Source of the DNA: Cellulomonas biazotea
GTDB taxonomy: Bacteria > Actinomycetota > Actinomycetes > Actinomycetales > Cellulomonadaceae
NCBI RefSeq assembly: GCF_004306155.1
Contig: NZ_BIMR01000100.1
Location: 1 to 44,868, forward strand
DNA: 44,868 nt
Direction of reading: 5' to 3'
Positions 33,813 through 42,034 of the stretch are shown piece after piece. The first letter of the stretch is position 1; every line of letters begins with the position of its first letter. The notes under the pieces were generated by a model. The model was not told where the DNA came from, ran no database searches, and saw only the letters and a program-made list of their open reading frames with translations. A program made the translations under genes and the position numbers.

Positions 33813-34783
33813 GTGCCATCCCTCCCCGAACGACGTGCCGACCCTGCCATACCCGCGGCGTCCGTCGCACCCTCCTCGACCGCGGCGGACTCGTCGTCCG
33901 CCGGTCCCTCGGTCGGGCTGGGCGTCAGGAGGCTCGACTCCTCGGGCACGGTCGCGCTGCGCAGCGTGACCTGCCCGGCGCCGCCGAGCTCGAGCTCGGG
34001 CTGGGACGACCAGGTCACCCCGATGTCGTAGCTGCTGCGGAGCGTCGCGAGCAGCTGCCCGGCGGGGCTGCGCGCGAGCTCGGTCTGCATCGCGACGGCG
34101 TCGCCGATCGCCTCGACGGTGTACGGGCTGACGAGCGGGACGAAGTCGACCCACACGGCGGAGCCGGCGCTGCGGATCGCGGACGTCGCGATGAGGCGCT
34201 CGCCGTTGATCGCGACGGCCTCGGCGCCGACGGCCCAGAGTCCGTTGACGAGCACCTGCAGGTCGCCGTCCTGCACGCGCGACAAGGGGTCCTCCTCCTC
34301 GGCGGGGTCGGTCTGCGCGTCGGTGAGGACGATCCGCAGGCCAGGGCCGGTCACCGGGACGAGCCCTGCGGCGACCTGCCCGGCGGCGATCTCCTGGGCG
34401 AGCGCGGGGTCGGCGTCGCCGAGCGCGTCGGCCTGGAGCGCGCGGATGTCGTCGTTGAGCGTGTCGATCTCGCGCTCGAGGTCGTCGGCCTCGGAGGTGC
34501 GCTGCTCGATCTGGCGCTCGAGGAGGTTGCGGGCGGCGGTGACGGCGGTGGGCGGCGTGCGCAGCGAGAGCGCCGCGGTGACGGTCCCGGCGCCGAGCGC
34601 GACGGCGACGACGACGAGCCCGACGGTGCCGCGGCGCGTGCGGGGCGGCTGGGTGCCCGCCCGGACCCGTTCGGCGGCGGCCGCGTACCCGGGGTCGAGG
34701 GGACGCCGGTAGACCTCGTTGAGCAGCGTCATCGAGACGTCCGGCGCGGGGCGCGGGACGGCGTCGCCGTGCCGGGCGGTCAC
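33809..34783 (-). CDS. DUF881 protein (Rv1823-like)
   Basis: A 324-residue protein with one transmembrane helix near residues 53-73 (TVGLVVVAVALGAGTVTAAL), an extracytoplasmic coiled coil (RTSEADDLEREIDTLNDDIR) and the DUF881 domain: LVPVTGPGLRIVLTDAQTD, LQVLVNGLWAVGAEAVAING and RLIATSAIRSAGSAVWVDF. The tail of about 50 residues is Ser/Glu/Asp-rich. GTG 34783 overlaps the pgsA-like stop. It is a paralogue of the second DUF881 protein, two genes downstream. Confidence 0.9.
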   Translation of the reverse strand: MTARHGDAVPRPAPDVSMTLLNEVYRRPLDPGYAAAAERVRAGTQPPRTRRGTVGLVVVAVALGAGTVTAALSLRTPPTAVTAARNLLERQIEQRTSEADDLEREIDTLNDDIRALQADALGDADPALAQEIAAGQVAAGLVPVTGPGLRIVLTDAQTDPAEEEDPLSRVQDGDLQVLVNGLWAVGAEAVAINGERLIATSAIRSAGSAVWVDFVPLVSPYTVEAIGDAVAMQTELARSPAGQLLATLRSSYDIGVTWSSQPELELGGAGQVTLRSATVPEESSLLTPSPTEGPADDESAAVEEGATDAAGMAGSARRSGRDGT

Positions 34784-35364
34784 GCGGTCGCCGTCCGGTC
34801 ACGCAGGAGGCCGCGGGCCTGCACGAGGTAGAGCGCGCCCGCGAACCAGTACAGCCCGACACCCCACAGGGCGCAGGCCCACCCGACGACGAACGCGACC
34901 GAGCCGAGCGGGTCGGCCCACTGGCCGAGCAGGAGCAGCGGGAACGCGTAGAGCAGCGCGAACGTGCCGGCCTTGCCGGCCAGGTGCACGGGCGGCGGTC
35001 CCCAGCCGGCGCGCGCGAGGCGCACGAGCAGCCCGGCGAGCAGGACGTCGCGGGCCACGAGGACGGCCAGCAGCCACCACGGGACGGCTCCGCGCCACAC
35101 GAGACCGATGAGCGTGACGAGGATGAACAGCCGGTCGGCCGCGGGGTCGAGGAGCTGCCCCAGCCGGGAGACCTGGTGCAGCCGGCGCGCGAGGACGCCG
35201 TCCAGCCAGTCGCTCGCGCCGGAGACGGCGAGCACGACGACGGCCCAGCCGTCGTGACCGGTCGCGATGAGCCACCCGAAGACGGGGACGAGGAGGAGCC
35301 GGACGAAGCTCACGAGGTTGGGCACCGTCAGCACGCGGGGTGTGACGACGTCGTTCTGACTCAC
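34780..35364 (-). CDS. CDP-alcohol phosphatidyltransferase (PgsA2-like)
   Basis: A 194-residue membrane enzyme with four to six helices. The full CDP-OH-P motif D-x2-DG-x2-AR-x8-G-x3-D-x3-D is present in SDWLDGVLARRLHQVSRLGQ followed by LLDPAADR, so catalysis is expected. Family members make phosphatidylglycerol phosphate, cardiolipin or inositol lipids; position matches mycobacterial Rv1822 (pgsA2), whose product is not firmly known. GTG 35364 is chosen because the domain starts at TPRVLTVPNLVSFVRLLLVP; GGGGAGG lies very close upstream. It is first in the block. Confidence 0.88.
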   Translation of the reverse strand: MSQNDVVTPRVLTVPNLVSFVRLLLVPVFGWLIATGHDGWAVVVLAVSGASDWLDGVLARRLHQVSRLGQLLDPAADRLFILVTLIGLVWRGAVPWWLLAVLVARDVLLAGLLVRLARAGWGPPPVHLAGKAGTFALLYAFPLLLLGQWADPLGSVAFVVGWACALWGVGLYWFAGALYLVQARGLLRDRTATA

Positions 35365-35521
35365 TGCCTCCCCCGTCGTTCTTGGTGCTTGCGGCGACGA
35401 TCCTACGGCGCGGACCCGCCCGAGCCGGCCGAACACGGCGGAGACGGGACGCACACGTCCTCACCTGCGGCTCCGCGCCGAGTCCCCTGCGCCGCGCCGC
35501 GGGGCGTGCGACGCTTCCCCC

Positions 35522-35938
35522 GTGACCCACCGCAACGATCCCGACGTCGTCCGCCGCCTGCTGACCACGCCCGGCCGCTGGGCCGTCGTCGGCCTGTCCA
35601 CCAACACGTCGCGCGCCGCGTACGGGGTCGCGCGGTTCGTGCAGGACGCCGGTCACGAGATCGTGCCCGTGCACCCGTCGGCACCCACGGTGCACGGCGC
35701 CGCGGGCTACGCGTCGCTCGCCGAGGTGCCGGGTGCCGTCGACGTCGTGGACGTGTTCGTCAACAGCGACCTGGCGGGCGCGGTCGTCGACGAGGCGGTG
35801 GCGATCGGCGCGAAGGCCGTGTGGCTCCAGCTGGGCGTGGTCGACGAGGCCGCCGCGAAGCGGGCCGCCGACGCGGGGCTCGACGTCGTGATGGACACCT
35901 GCCCGGTCATCGAGGCGCGGCGGCTCGGGCTGGACTGA
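35522..35938 (+). CDS. CoA-binding domain protein (YccU-like)
   Basis: A 138-residue Rossmann-fold protein of the small CoA_binding_2 group: RWAVVGLSTNTSRAAYGVAR, EIVPVHPSAPTVHGAAGYAS, VDVVDVFVNSDLAGAVVDEA and GAKAVWLQLGVVDEAAAKRA, with the terminal MDTCPVIEARRLG. The family resembles the CoA-binding domain of succinyl-CoA synthetase and has no defined role. GTG 35522 lies six bases after GACGCT, an imperfect leaderless-type -10. Confidence 0.9.
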   Translation: MTHRNDPDVVRRLLTTPGRWAVVGLSTNTSRAAYGVARFVQDAGHEIVPVHPSAPTVHGAAGYASLAEVPGAVDVVDVFVNSDLAGAVVDEAVAIGAKAVWLQLGVVDEAAAKRAADAGLDVVMDTCPVIEARRLGLD

Positions 35939-36005
35939 GCGGCCGCCCCGGGGCCTGTGCCGGAACTCACGCGCACGTCACCCCCGCGATCGGCCCGTCC
36001 ACCCG

Positions 36006-36188
36006 TAGACTGGTCGGCGATTGTTGGAGTTCGTCGCGCGTCCCCCGTCGAGAGCCGCACCAGGTGCGTGCTCGTGTCGAGAAGGTCTGGGCACCGTCCA
36101 TGGTGCCGTCGGGTGTTCGGGGCAGCAGCGACCCGCCGTCGCCGTCCTGGCGCACGGTTCAGGGCTCCGCGCTACCCGAACGGTGACC
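36006..36188 (+). promoter_or_regulatory. Promoter and long 5' leader of the DEAD-box helicase gene
   Basis: TAGACT (36006-36011) is a good -10 and would start transcription near 36018, leaving a leader of about 170 bases without a good start codon in the right context. The leader contains a hairpin GGCACC/GGTGCC (36090-36107). Long leaders are common in cold-shock and deaD/csdA mRNAs; a regulatory role is inferred. Confidence 0.5.
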
Positions 36189-37955
36189 ATGAGCTCCCTC
36201 GTGCCCCCTGCCCCCACGTCCCCGGACGCCTCCCCCACCTTCGACGGCCTCGGTCTGCCGGCGAGCCTCGAGCGCGCCGTCGCCGACCTCGGCTTCGTCA
36301 CCCCCTCCGCGATCCAGGCCCAGGCGATCCCCGCGCTGCTCGCAGGCCGCGACATCGTCGGTGTCGCGCAGACCGGCACCGGTAAGACGGCCGCGTTCGG
36401 CCTGCCCCTGCTCGCCGCGGTCGACCCCGAGATCGCGGCCGTCCAGGCCGTCGTCCTCACCCCGACGCGCGAGCTCGCGATGCAGGTCGCCGACGCGATC
36501 GCGTCGTTCGCGACCCACCTGCCGCGTCTCGGTGTCGTCGCCGTCTACGGCGGCTCGCCGTTCCTCCCGCAGCAGCGAGCCCTGGCTCGCGGCGCGCAGG
36601 TCGTCGTCGGCACCCCCGGCCGCGTCCTCGACCACCTGGACCGGCGCACGCTCGTCATGGACCAGGTCCGCTACCTCGTGCTCGACGAGGCCGACGAGAT
36701 GCTGCGCATGGGCTTCGCCGAGGACGTGGACCGCGTCCTGTCCGCCGCGCCCGAGAAGCGGCAGGTCGCCCTGTTCTCCGCGACGATGCCGCCGCCGATC
36801 CGCCGCGTCGCCGAGCAGCACCTCAACGCGCCCGTCGAGATCACCGTGGCCCGGCAGTCGTCGACCGTCACGACGGTCCGCCAGACGTACGCCGTCGTCC
36901 CGCACCGGCACAAGATCGGCGCGCTCGCCCGCGTGCTCGCCGTGACCGAGGCCGACGCGTCGATCGTGTTCGTGCGGACCCGCGGTGCGGCCGAGGAGGT
37001 CGGCAGCGCGCTCGTCGAGCGCGGCATCTCCGCGGCGCACATCTCCGGGGACGTCGCCCAGTCGGACCGCGAGAAGATCGTCGAGCGCCTGCGCTCGGGT
37101 GCGCTGGACGTGCTCGTCGCGACCGACGTCGCCGCGCGTGGCCTCGACGTGGACCGCATCGGCCTGGTCGTGAACTTCGACGTCCCGCGCGAGGCCGAGA
37201 CCTACGTGCACCGCATCGGCCGCACCGGCCGTGCCGGTCGCGAGGGCGAGGCGCTCGCGTTCGTGACCCCGTCCGAGCAGTCCCGTCTGCGCACCATCGA
37301 GCGCACCACGCGGGCGACCCTCGAGCAGGTCACGATCCCCAGCCCCGCGGAGGTCAGCGCGCACCGCGTCGCGAGCCTGCTCGGCCGCGCGGCCGAGCGT
37401 GCGACCCTCGGTCGCCTCGACGTGTACCGCGAGGCCGTCGCCGCGCACCTCGCCGCGCACCCCGGTACGGACCCGGTCGACCTCGTGGCCGTCGTGGCGG
37501 CGCTCGCGGTCGGCGACGAGGGCCCCGCGGCCCGGACCGGCGACGACCTGGACGACGCCCTCGAGCGCGCCCACCTCGCTCCCGGCCGCCCCGAGCGGTC
37601 GGCGGCGGGCGACGACCGGCCCCCGCGCGAGCGTCGTCGCAACGACACGCACATCGCCGGTGGTCCCCCGCGCTGGCGCGTGGCGGTCGGGCACCGTGAC
37701 GGCGTGCAGCCCGGTGCCCTCGTGGGGGCGCTCACGGGTGAGGGCGGCCTGACGGGCAAGGACGTCGGCAAGATCGACATCTTCGGCAGCTTCTCGCTCG
37801 TCGACATCCCCGGCGGCCTGTCCGCCGAGGCTGTCGACCGGCTCGCCCGGGCCCGCGTCGCGGGTCGTCCGCTGCGCATCCGCGTCGACTCCGGCCCTCG
37901 TCCGGGCCACGGCGCCTCGCGGCCGTCGCACGGCCCGCACCGCGGTCGCCCCTGA
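36189..37955 (+). CDS. DEAD-box ATP-dependent RNA helicase (DeaD/CsdA type)
   Basis: A 588-residue helicase. Core motifs in order: PSAIQAQAIPALLAGRDIV (Q motif), AQTGTGKTAAFG near 60, PTRELAMQV, GTPGRVLDHL, VLDEADEMLRMGFAEDV with DEAD near 166, LFSATMP, IVFVRTRGAAEEV, LVATDVAARGLDVDRIGLVV and YVHRIGRTGRAGREG. The C-terminus carries a DbpA-type RNA-binding domain (WRVAVGHRDGVQPGALVGAL, IDIFGSFSLVDIPGGL) and a basic tail. Such enzymes help ribosome assembly and mRNA turnover, especially in the cold. ATG 36189 is taken because the fold starts soon after; the frame is open upstream through the leader. Confidence 0.93.
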   Translation: MSSLVPPAPTSPDASPTFDGLGLPASLERAVADLGFVTPSAIQAQAIPALLAGRDIVGVAQTGTGKTAAFGLPLLAAVDPEIAAVQAVVLTPTRELAMQVADAIASFATHLPRLGVVAVYGGSPFLPQQRALARGAQVVVGTPGRVLDHLDRRTLVMDQVRYLVLDEADEMLRMGFAEDVDRVLSAAPEKRQVALFSATMPPPIRRVAEQHLNAPVEITVARQSSTVTTVRQTYAVVPHRHKIGALARVLAVTEADASIVFVRTRGAAEEVGSALVERGISAAHISGDVAQSDREKIVERLRSGALDVLVATDVAARGLDVDRIGLVVNFDVPREAETYVHRIGRTGRAGREGEALAFVTPSEQSRLRTIERTTRATLEQVTIPSPAEVSAHRVASLLGRAAERATLGRLDVYREAVAAHLAAHPGTDPVDLVAVVAALAVGDEGPAARTGDDLDDALERAHLAPGRPERSAAGDDRPPRERRRNDTHIAGGPPRWRVAVGHRDGVQPGALVGALTGEGGLTGKDVGKIDIFGSFSLVDIPGGLSAEAVDRLARARVAGRPLRIRVDSGPRPGHGASRPSHGPHRGRP

Positions 37956-37987
37956 CCGCACCTCGGGCCCCGCGCCCGCACACGCAC

Positions 37988-38020
37988 CGGCCCGTGGCGA
38001 CCTCGTGTCGCCGCGGGCCG
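37988..38020. terminator. Strong hairpin after the helicase gene
   Basis: CGGCCCGTGGCGAC (37988-38001) pairs with GTCGCCGCGGGCCG (38007-38020) with one T-G wobble and a five-base loop. It lies 33 bases past the helicase stop and between convergent genes, so it can end both transcripts. There is no U tract. Confidence 0.65.
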
Positions 38021-38076
38021 TCGTGCATGCGGCCGTCGTGCACCCGGCCGTCGTGCACCCGGACCGTCGTGCGTCC
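38016..38076. repeat. 15-bp tandem repeats, about four copies
   Basis: Units GGCCGTCGTGCATGC (38016-38030), GGCCGTCGTGCACCC (38031-38045 and again 38046-38060) and GGACCGTCGTGCGTCC (38061-38076). They lie in the convergent gap directly after, and partly overlapping, the terminator hairpin. Confidence 0.75.
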
Positions 38077-38089
38077 GAACCTCAGTCCG

Positions 38090-40789
38090 TCAGCGCAGCA
38101 CCTGGCCGGGACGCGCCTCGTGCCACGCCGTGGAGCCGCCGCGCAGCAGCGCGATGTCGACCTCCCGCAGCACGTCCGACACGTCGCGGAAGCCCCGGAT
38201 GCTGCCGAGCGCACCGACCCGGATGCGCGTCCCGAGCTCGTTGCGGAGCTGGTCGAGCAGCTGCCCCACCCGCCCCGGCACGCCGCCCGGGCCGACGTCG
38301 TCGAGCAGCACCGCGAAGTCGTCCTCGGCGATCCGGGCCGGGGTGTCCCCCTCGCGCAGCGGCCGCCGCAGCCGCCGGACGAGCTCGCGGTGCAGGTCGA
38401 GCTGCACGTCCCCGTCGCCGTCGTGCCGGCCCTGCGTCGGGATCGCCTGGTCGTCACCGACCCGCACGAGCACGACCGCGCAGTCGTACGACGGCGAGCG
38501 TCGCGTCCGCAGCAGCGCCGACGCGAGCCGGTCGAGGAACAGCAGCCGGTTGACGAGGCCTGTCTCCGGGTCGTGCAGCGCGTCACGCTGCAGCGCGAGC
38601 TCCGCCTCCTTGCGCTCCGTGACGTCGACCAGGGCACCGACGAGCCGCGCGGGGCAGCCCGCGTCGTCGAGCACCGTGACGGCGCGGCACAGCATCCAGC
38701 GGTAGTCGCCCGACGACGTGCGGACGCGGTGCTCGAGCTCCAGGGGCGTCCCGGCGCCTGCGAGCTGCGACGCGATCGCCGCCGACAGGTCGTCGCGGTC
38801 GGCGGGGTGGACGCGCTCGAGCCACTCGGCCGGGGAGTCGCCGATGACGTCGTCGTCGTAGCCGAGCGTCTGCTTCCACCGTGGCGAGTAGTAGACCGTC
38901 CCGGCGGACACGTCCCAGTCCCACGTGCCGTCGTGCGCCGCCATCGACGCGAGCGCGTACCGCTCCTCGCTCGCGCGCACGGTGTCGGCGAGCGAGCGCT
39001 CGCGGGCGGCGGCCTGCTCGAGGGCCCGGCGCTGCTCGCGCAGGGACGCGAGGAGCCGCTCCTGGTCGAGCGCGACGGCGAGCAGCGCGGCCCAGTGGTT
39101 GAACCGGTCGCGGGCGCTCGTCGCGCGCGTCTCGGCCGCACCGTCGATCGCGAGCAGCCCCCAGTCGCTGCCGCCGAACGTCACGGGGATCACGAACGTC
39201 AGCTCGTTGGCGCCCACGGTGCCGGCGCGGGTGAGCGCGGTGGGCGGGAACTGGCTCGCCGTCGTCCGCATCCCGACGAGCCGCGACAGCGTGCCCGACG
39301 TGTCGTGGACACCCACGACCTCCATCTCCCGGTCGCCCGGGCCGCGGTCGCCGCCGAGCCACAGCCCGAGGCACGCGTGCCCCCGCACGCCACGCGGCAG
39401 CCACCCCAGCGCCCGCGGGCTCGCGCCGTCGCCGCGCAGCAGGTCCATGTCGACCTCGTACTGGTCGACGATCGTCCGCTCGAGCTGGCCGGACCGGGCG
39501 AGCATCGCGCGCGTGCAGCCCTTGGTGAGGGCCAGGAGCACCTCGGTGACGGCCCGGCGGACGCTCGCCTCGTGGTCCGCACCGGGGAGCGCTTCCACCG
39601 CGGCGACCTCGATCGCGCGCAGACAGGCGACGAGCTGCTCCAGCGCCTCGGGGTGCGGCTGCATCGCCGCGGTGAGGTCCGCGAGCCGCGCGAGGGCAGG
39701 CGGTGCGGGCACCACGCCGCGCTCGGCGGCGGCCTCGAGCGGCTCGACCACGGCGTGCCACCACGTGTCCCGCGGGGCGCTCCCGGCCCGGCGGCCGATG
39801 CCCGCGCCGACCGGCCCGACGAACGCCGTCTCGGCCAGGGCACGCAGCACCTGGTGCCCGCCCGCGACGCCGCGTCCCGCGAGGTCGAGCGGTCCCGCCG
39901 AGCCCACCTCGGTGCACCCGCACGACTCGCGGAGCACGAGCGTCGAAGGCGCGCGGTACTCGCCCCCGGGGACGTCCTCCCCGCGCATGCGGGCCAGCAG
40001 CAGCGAGACGGCGGTCTCCCCCACGCGGTCGTAGTGCGCGTCGACCGTCGACAGGCGCGGCGTCACGCGGGCGCCCGAGTCGGCGTGGTCGAACCCGATG
40101 ACAGCCTGGTCGCGGGGCAGGACGAGCCCGGCGGCGCGCAGGGCGCGCTGGAAGCCGATGGCGTTGCGGTCGGTCGCGGCCACGACGGCCGTGGTGGGCC
40201 GTCCGAGGGCGAGCATCCGCGCGGCGGCGTCGGCGCCGCCCTGCTCGTGGTTGTCCGTCGCGTCGTACCACCACGTCTCGGCGGGCTCGATGCCGTGGTC
40301 GGCGAGCGTCGCGCGGTAGGCGGCGAAACGCTCGCGCATGTCGCGCTGCGTGAGGCAGCCGACGAAGCCGATCTGCGTGTGCCCGTGCTCGACGAGGTGG
40401 TCGACGGCGGCCCGCAGACCCCCGGTGTTGTCGGGCACCACGACGGGGTCGTCGAGGCTCGTCGGCTCCTCGCTGACGAGCACGAGCGGCACGCCCCACT
40501 GCTGCACGGCGGCGAGCCGGTCGGCCCGCAGCGCCTTGCCGACGACGACGAGACCGTCGACCGCACCGAGCGCCACGGGGGCGTCGAGGATCGACTCGTC
40601 GGGGTAGCGCTCGCGGTCCAGGCCCGCCGGATACGTCTGGACGGCCACCACCCGGTGGCCCGCCGCACGGGCCGCGCGGGCGACTCCCGCGATGAGTGCA
40701 CCGAAGTAGAAACCCCCGACGACCGGCGAGAGCACCCCGATCGTGCGCCGCGCTGTGGGCGACACCGGACCTCGCCGGACGGTTCCCAT
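38090..40789 (-). CDS. LacI-like ligand-binding / PAS / degenerate GGDEF sensor protein
   Basis: An 899-residue multidomain protein. Residues about 12-300 form a periplasmic-binding-protein domain of LacI type without the HTH (RRTIGVLSPVVGGFYFGALI, VGKALRADRLAAVQQWGVPL, AVIGFDHADSGARVTPRLST) ending in RESCGCTEV. A helical and GAF-like middle (FVIPVTFGGSDWGLLAIDG) leads to a coiled coil and a PAS domain near 625-745 (AAHDGTWDWDVSAGTVYYSP, VDVTERKEAELALQRDAL). The last 135 residues are GGDEF-like (HDPETGLVNRLLFLDRLASA), but the signature is AEDDF in ARIAEDDFAVLLDD, so diguanylate cyclase activity is unlikely. No signal peptide or membrane helix is seen. ATG 40789 has GGGAG upstream; a GTG at 40795 is the alternative. 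Divergent from a LacI repressor next to cbhA. Confidence 0.82.
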   Translation of the reverse strand: MGTVRRGPVSPTARRTIGVLSPVVGGFYFGALIAGVARAARAAGHRVVAVQTYPAGLDRERYPDESILDAPVALGAVDGLVVVGKALRADRLAAVQQWGVPLVLVSEEPTSLDDPVVVPDNTGGLRAAVDHLVEHGHTQIGFVGCLTQRDMRERFAAYRATLADHGIEPAETWWYDATDNHEQGGADAAARMLALGRPTTAVVAATDRNAIGFQRALRAAGLVLPRDQAVIGFDHADSGARVTPRLSTVDAHYDRVGETAVSLLLARMRGEDVPGGEYRAPSTLVLRESCGCTEVGSAGPLDLAGRGVAGGHQVLRALAETAFVGPVGAGIGRRAGSAPRDTWWHAVVEPLEAAAERGVVPAPPALARLADLTAAMQPHPEALEQLVACLRAIEVAAVEALPGADHEASVRRAVTEVLLALTKGCTRAMLARSGQLERTIVDQYEVDMDLLRGDGASPRALGWLPRGVRGHACLGLWLGGDRGPGDREMEVVGVHDTSGTLSRLVGMRTTASQFPPTALTRAGTVGANELTFVIPVTFGGSDWGLLAIDGAAETRATSARDRFNHWAALLAVALDQERLLASLREQRRALEQAAARERSLADTVRASEERYALASMAAHDGTWDWDVSAGTVYYSPRWKQTLGYDDDVIGDSPAEWLERVHPADRDDLSAAIASQLAGAGTPLELEHRVRTSSGDYRWMLCRAVTVLDDAGCPARLVGALVDVTERKEAELALQRDALHDPETGLVNRLLFLDRLASALLRTRRSPSYDCAVVLVRVGDDQAIPTQGRHDGDGDVQLDLHRELVRRLRRPLREGDTPARIAEDDFAVLLDDVGPGGVPGRVGQLLDQLRNELGTRIRVGALGSIRGFRDVSDVLREVDIALLRGGSTAWHEARPGQVLR

Positions 40790-40822
40790 GGCCACTCCCG
40801 TCTACGTCGTCGGAGCCGAGAT

Positions 40823-40836
40823 GGTGCAATTGTGCC
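40823..40836. promoter_or_regulatory. Imperfect palindrome between the divergent sensor and LacI genes, candidate operator
   Basis: GGTGCAATTGTGCC is symmetric except for two positions per half and is centred on CAATTG. It covers the likely -35 of lacI (TTGTGC, 17 bases before TAGGTG at 40853) and a possible -35 of the sensor gene on the other strand (TTGCAC). A LacI-type repressor bound here could control both genes. Confidence 0.45.
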
Positions 40837-40855
40837 GCATCGGGCGACACACTAG

Positions 40856-41962
40856 GTGATCGTGGTCACACCTGCATATGACTCGTCCACCGCCGGGAGC
40901 ACTCCGTCGTCCCCGACCCCTGGGCCAGTGCCGCCTGCGTCCCCGACGACCCGCCGCCCGACGATCACCGACGTCGCGCGCGCGGCCGGGGTCTCGATCG
41001 CCGTCGTGTCGTACGCCCTGAACGGCCGGCCCGGTGTCTCGGCCGCGACCCGTGAGCGGGTGCTGCGCGTGGCTGACGAGTTCGGCTGGCGACCCAGCGC
41101 GGCGGCCCGGTCGATGCGCACCGGCCCACGCGCGGTCGGTCTGGTGGTGGACCGCTCGGCGGCCGGTCCGGCGGCGCACGCCACGGGCGTGCTCGAGTTC
41201 GTCACCGCGCTGCAGGAGGTCCTCGCGACGCGCAACCTCGCGCTCGTGCTGCAGATCGTCGACGGCCCGGAGGCCGCGGTCGCCCTCTACGGCGAGTGGT
41301 GGGCGGAGCGGCGCTTCGACGTCATGGTCGTGACAGACGTGCTCGTCGAGGACGCGCGCATCGACGCGCTGCGCCGGCTGCGGGCCCCGGCGGTCGTCGT
41401 GGGCGGCTCGCCCGACGACCACGACCTCGCGGGTGTGCGGGTCGACGAGGCGGACGCGTTCTCCCGGGTCGCGCGGTACCTGCTGGAGCTCGGGCACCGG
41501 AACGTGGCGGCGGTGACGGCCCCCGCCGGGCTGGCACGGACGCGCGCGCGGGTCGCGGCGCTGGGGCGGGTCCTCGACCCGGCGGGCGGGCACCTGGTGC
41601 ACGAGGCGACCGCGGGTACGGCCGAGGAGGCCGCCGTGGCGACGCGGCGGCTGCTGACGTCGGGCCGGCCGCCGACGGCGATCGTCTACGACTCGGACCA
41701 GATGGCCATCGCGGCGCTCGACGTCGCGCGCCGCACGGGCATCGCGGTGCCGTGGGACCTGTCGGTCGTGGCGGGGTCGGACTCGGCGCTGTGCCGGCTC
41801 GCGACGCCGTCGGTGACGACCCTCCCCTCGGCGCAGCACGACCTCGGCGTCGCCGCGGGCGAGGCGGTGCTCGCGGTGATCGACGGCGACCCGCGGGCAC
41901 GGCGCGAGCTCCAGGTGGGCGGTCTAGCGGTGCGGGGCAGCACGGGGCCGCGCAGCCGGTGA
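40856..41962 (+). CDS. LacI-family transcriptional repressor
   Basis: A repressor of up to 368 residues. The HTH is TITDVARAAGVSIAVVSYAL followed by NGRPGVSAATRERVLRVADE, with the hinge SAAARSMRTG, in which methionine replaces the usual leucine. The C-terminal domain is a LacI-type sugar-binding core (AVGLVVDRSAAG, YLLELGHRNVAAVTAP, AIVYDSDQMAIAALDVARR, DLSVVAGSDSALCRLATPSV). The first 35 residues are Ser/Pro/Thr-rich and the start is unsure: GTG 40856, 40862 or 40928 are in frame, and the last gives the shortest tail before the HTH. It lies 193 bases upstream of cbhA in the same direction, so control of cellulase or sugar-uptake genes is likely but not shown. Confidence 0.88.
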   Translation: MIVVTPAYDSSTAGSTPSSPTPGPVPPASPTTRRPTITDVARAAGVSIAVVSYALNGRPGVSAATRERVLRVADEFGWRPSAAARSMRTGPRAVGLVVDRSAAGPAAHATGVLEFVTALQEVLATRNLALVLQIVDGPEAAVALYGEWWAERRFDVMVVTDVLVEDARIDALRRLRAPAVVVGGSPDDHDLAGVRVDEADAFSRVARYLLELGHRNVAAVTAPAGLARTRARVAALGRVLDPAGGHLVHEATAGTAEEAAVATRRLLTSGRPPTAIVYDSDQMAIAALDVARRTGIAVPWDLSVVAGSDSALCRLATPSVTTLPSAQHDLGVAAGEAVLAVIDGDPRARRELQVGGLAVRGSTGPRSR

Positions 41963-42014
41963 CCTGGGCGTCCGTCCGACGGGCGTCCGATCGGTCACGA
42001 ATCGGTAACGCGCA

Positions 42015-42034
42015 GGGCTTAAACGATTTGCCCC
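42015..42034. promoter_or_regulatory. Candidate operator-like site upstream of cbhA
   Basis: GGGCTTAAACGATTTGCCCC contains AAACGATTT, similar to LacI/CcpA-family half sites (AAACG/CGTTT), with GGGC/GCCC flanks that form a partial dyad. It lies 122 bases before the cbhA start and is the most A/T-rich patch in this gap. No convincing -35/-10 pair was found. Confidence 0.3.

Noticed and set aside
38016-38076. CRISPR array
   Set aside because: The units are 15 bases and directly tandem with no spacers, and no cas genes are present. No CRISPR-like array was seen elsewhere.
38090-40795. Active diguanylate cyclase
   Set aside because: The GGDEF signature reads AEDDF, so the glycine pair needed for GTP placement is missing.
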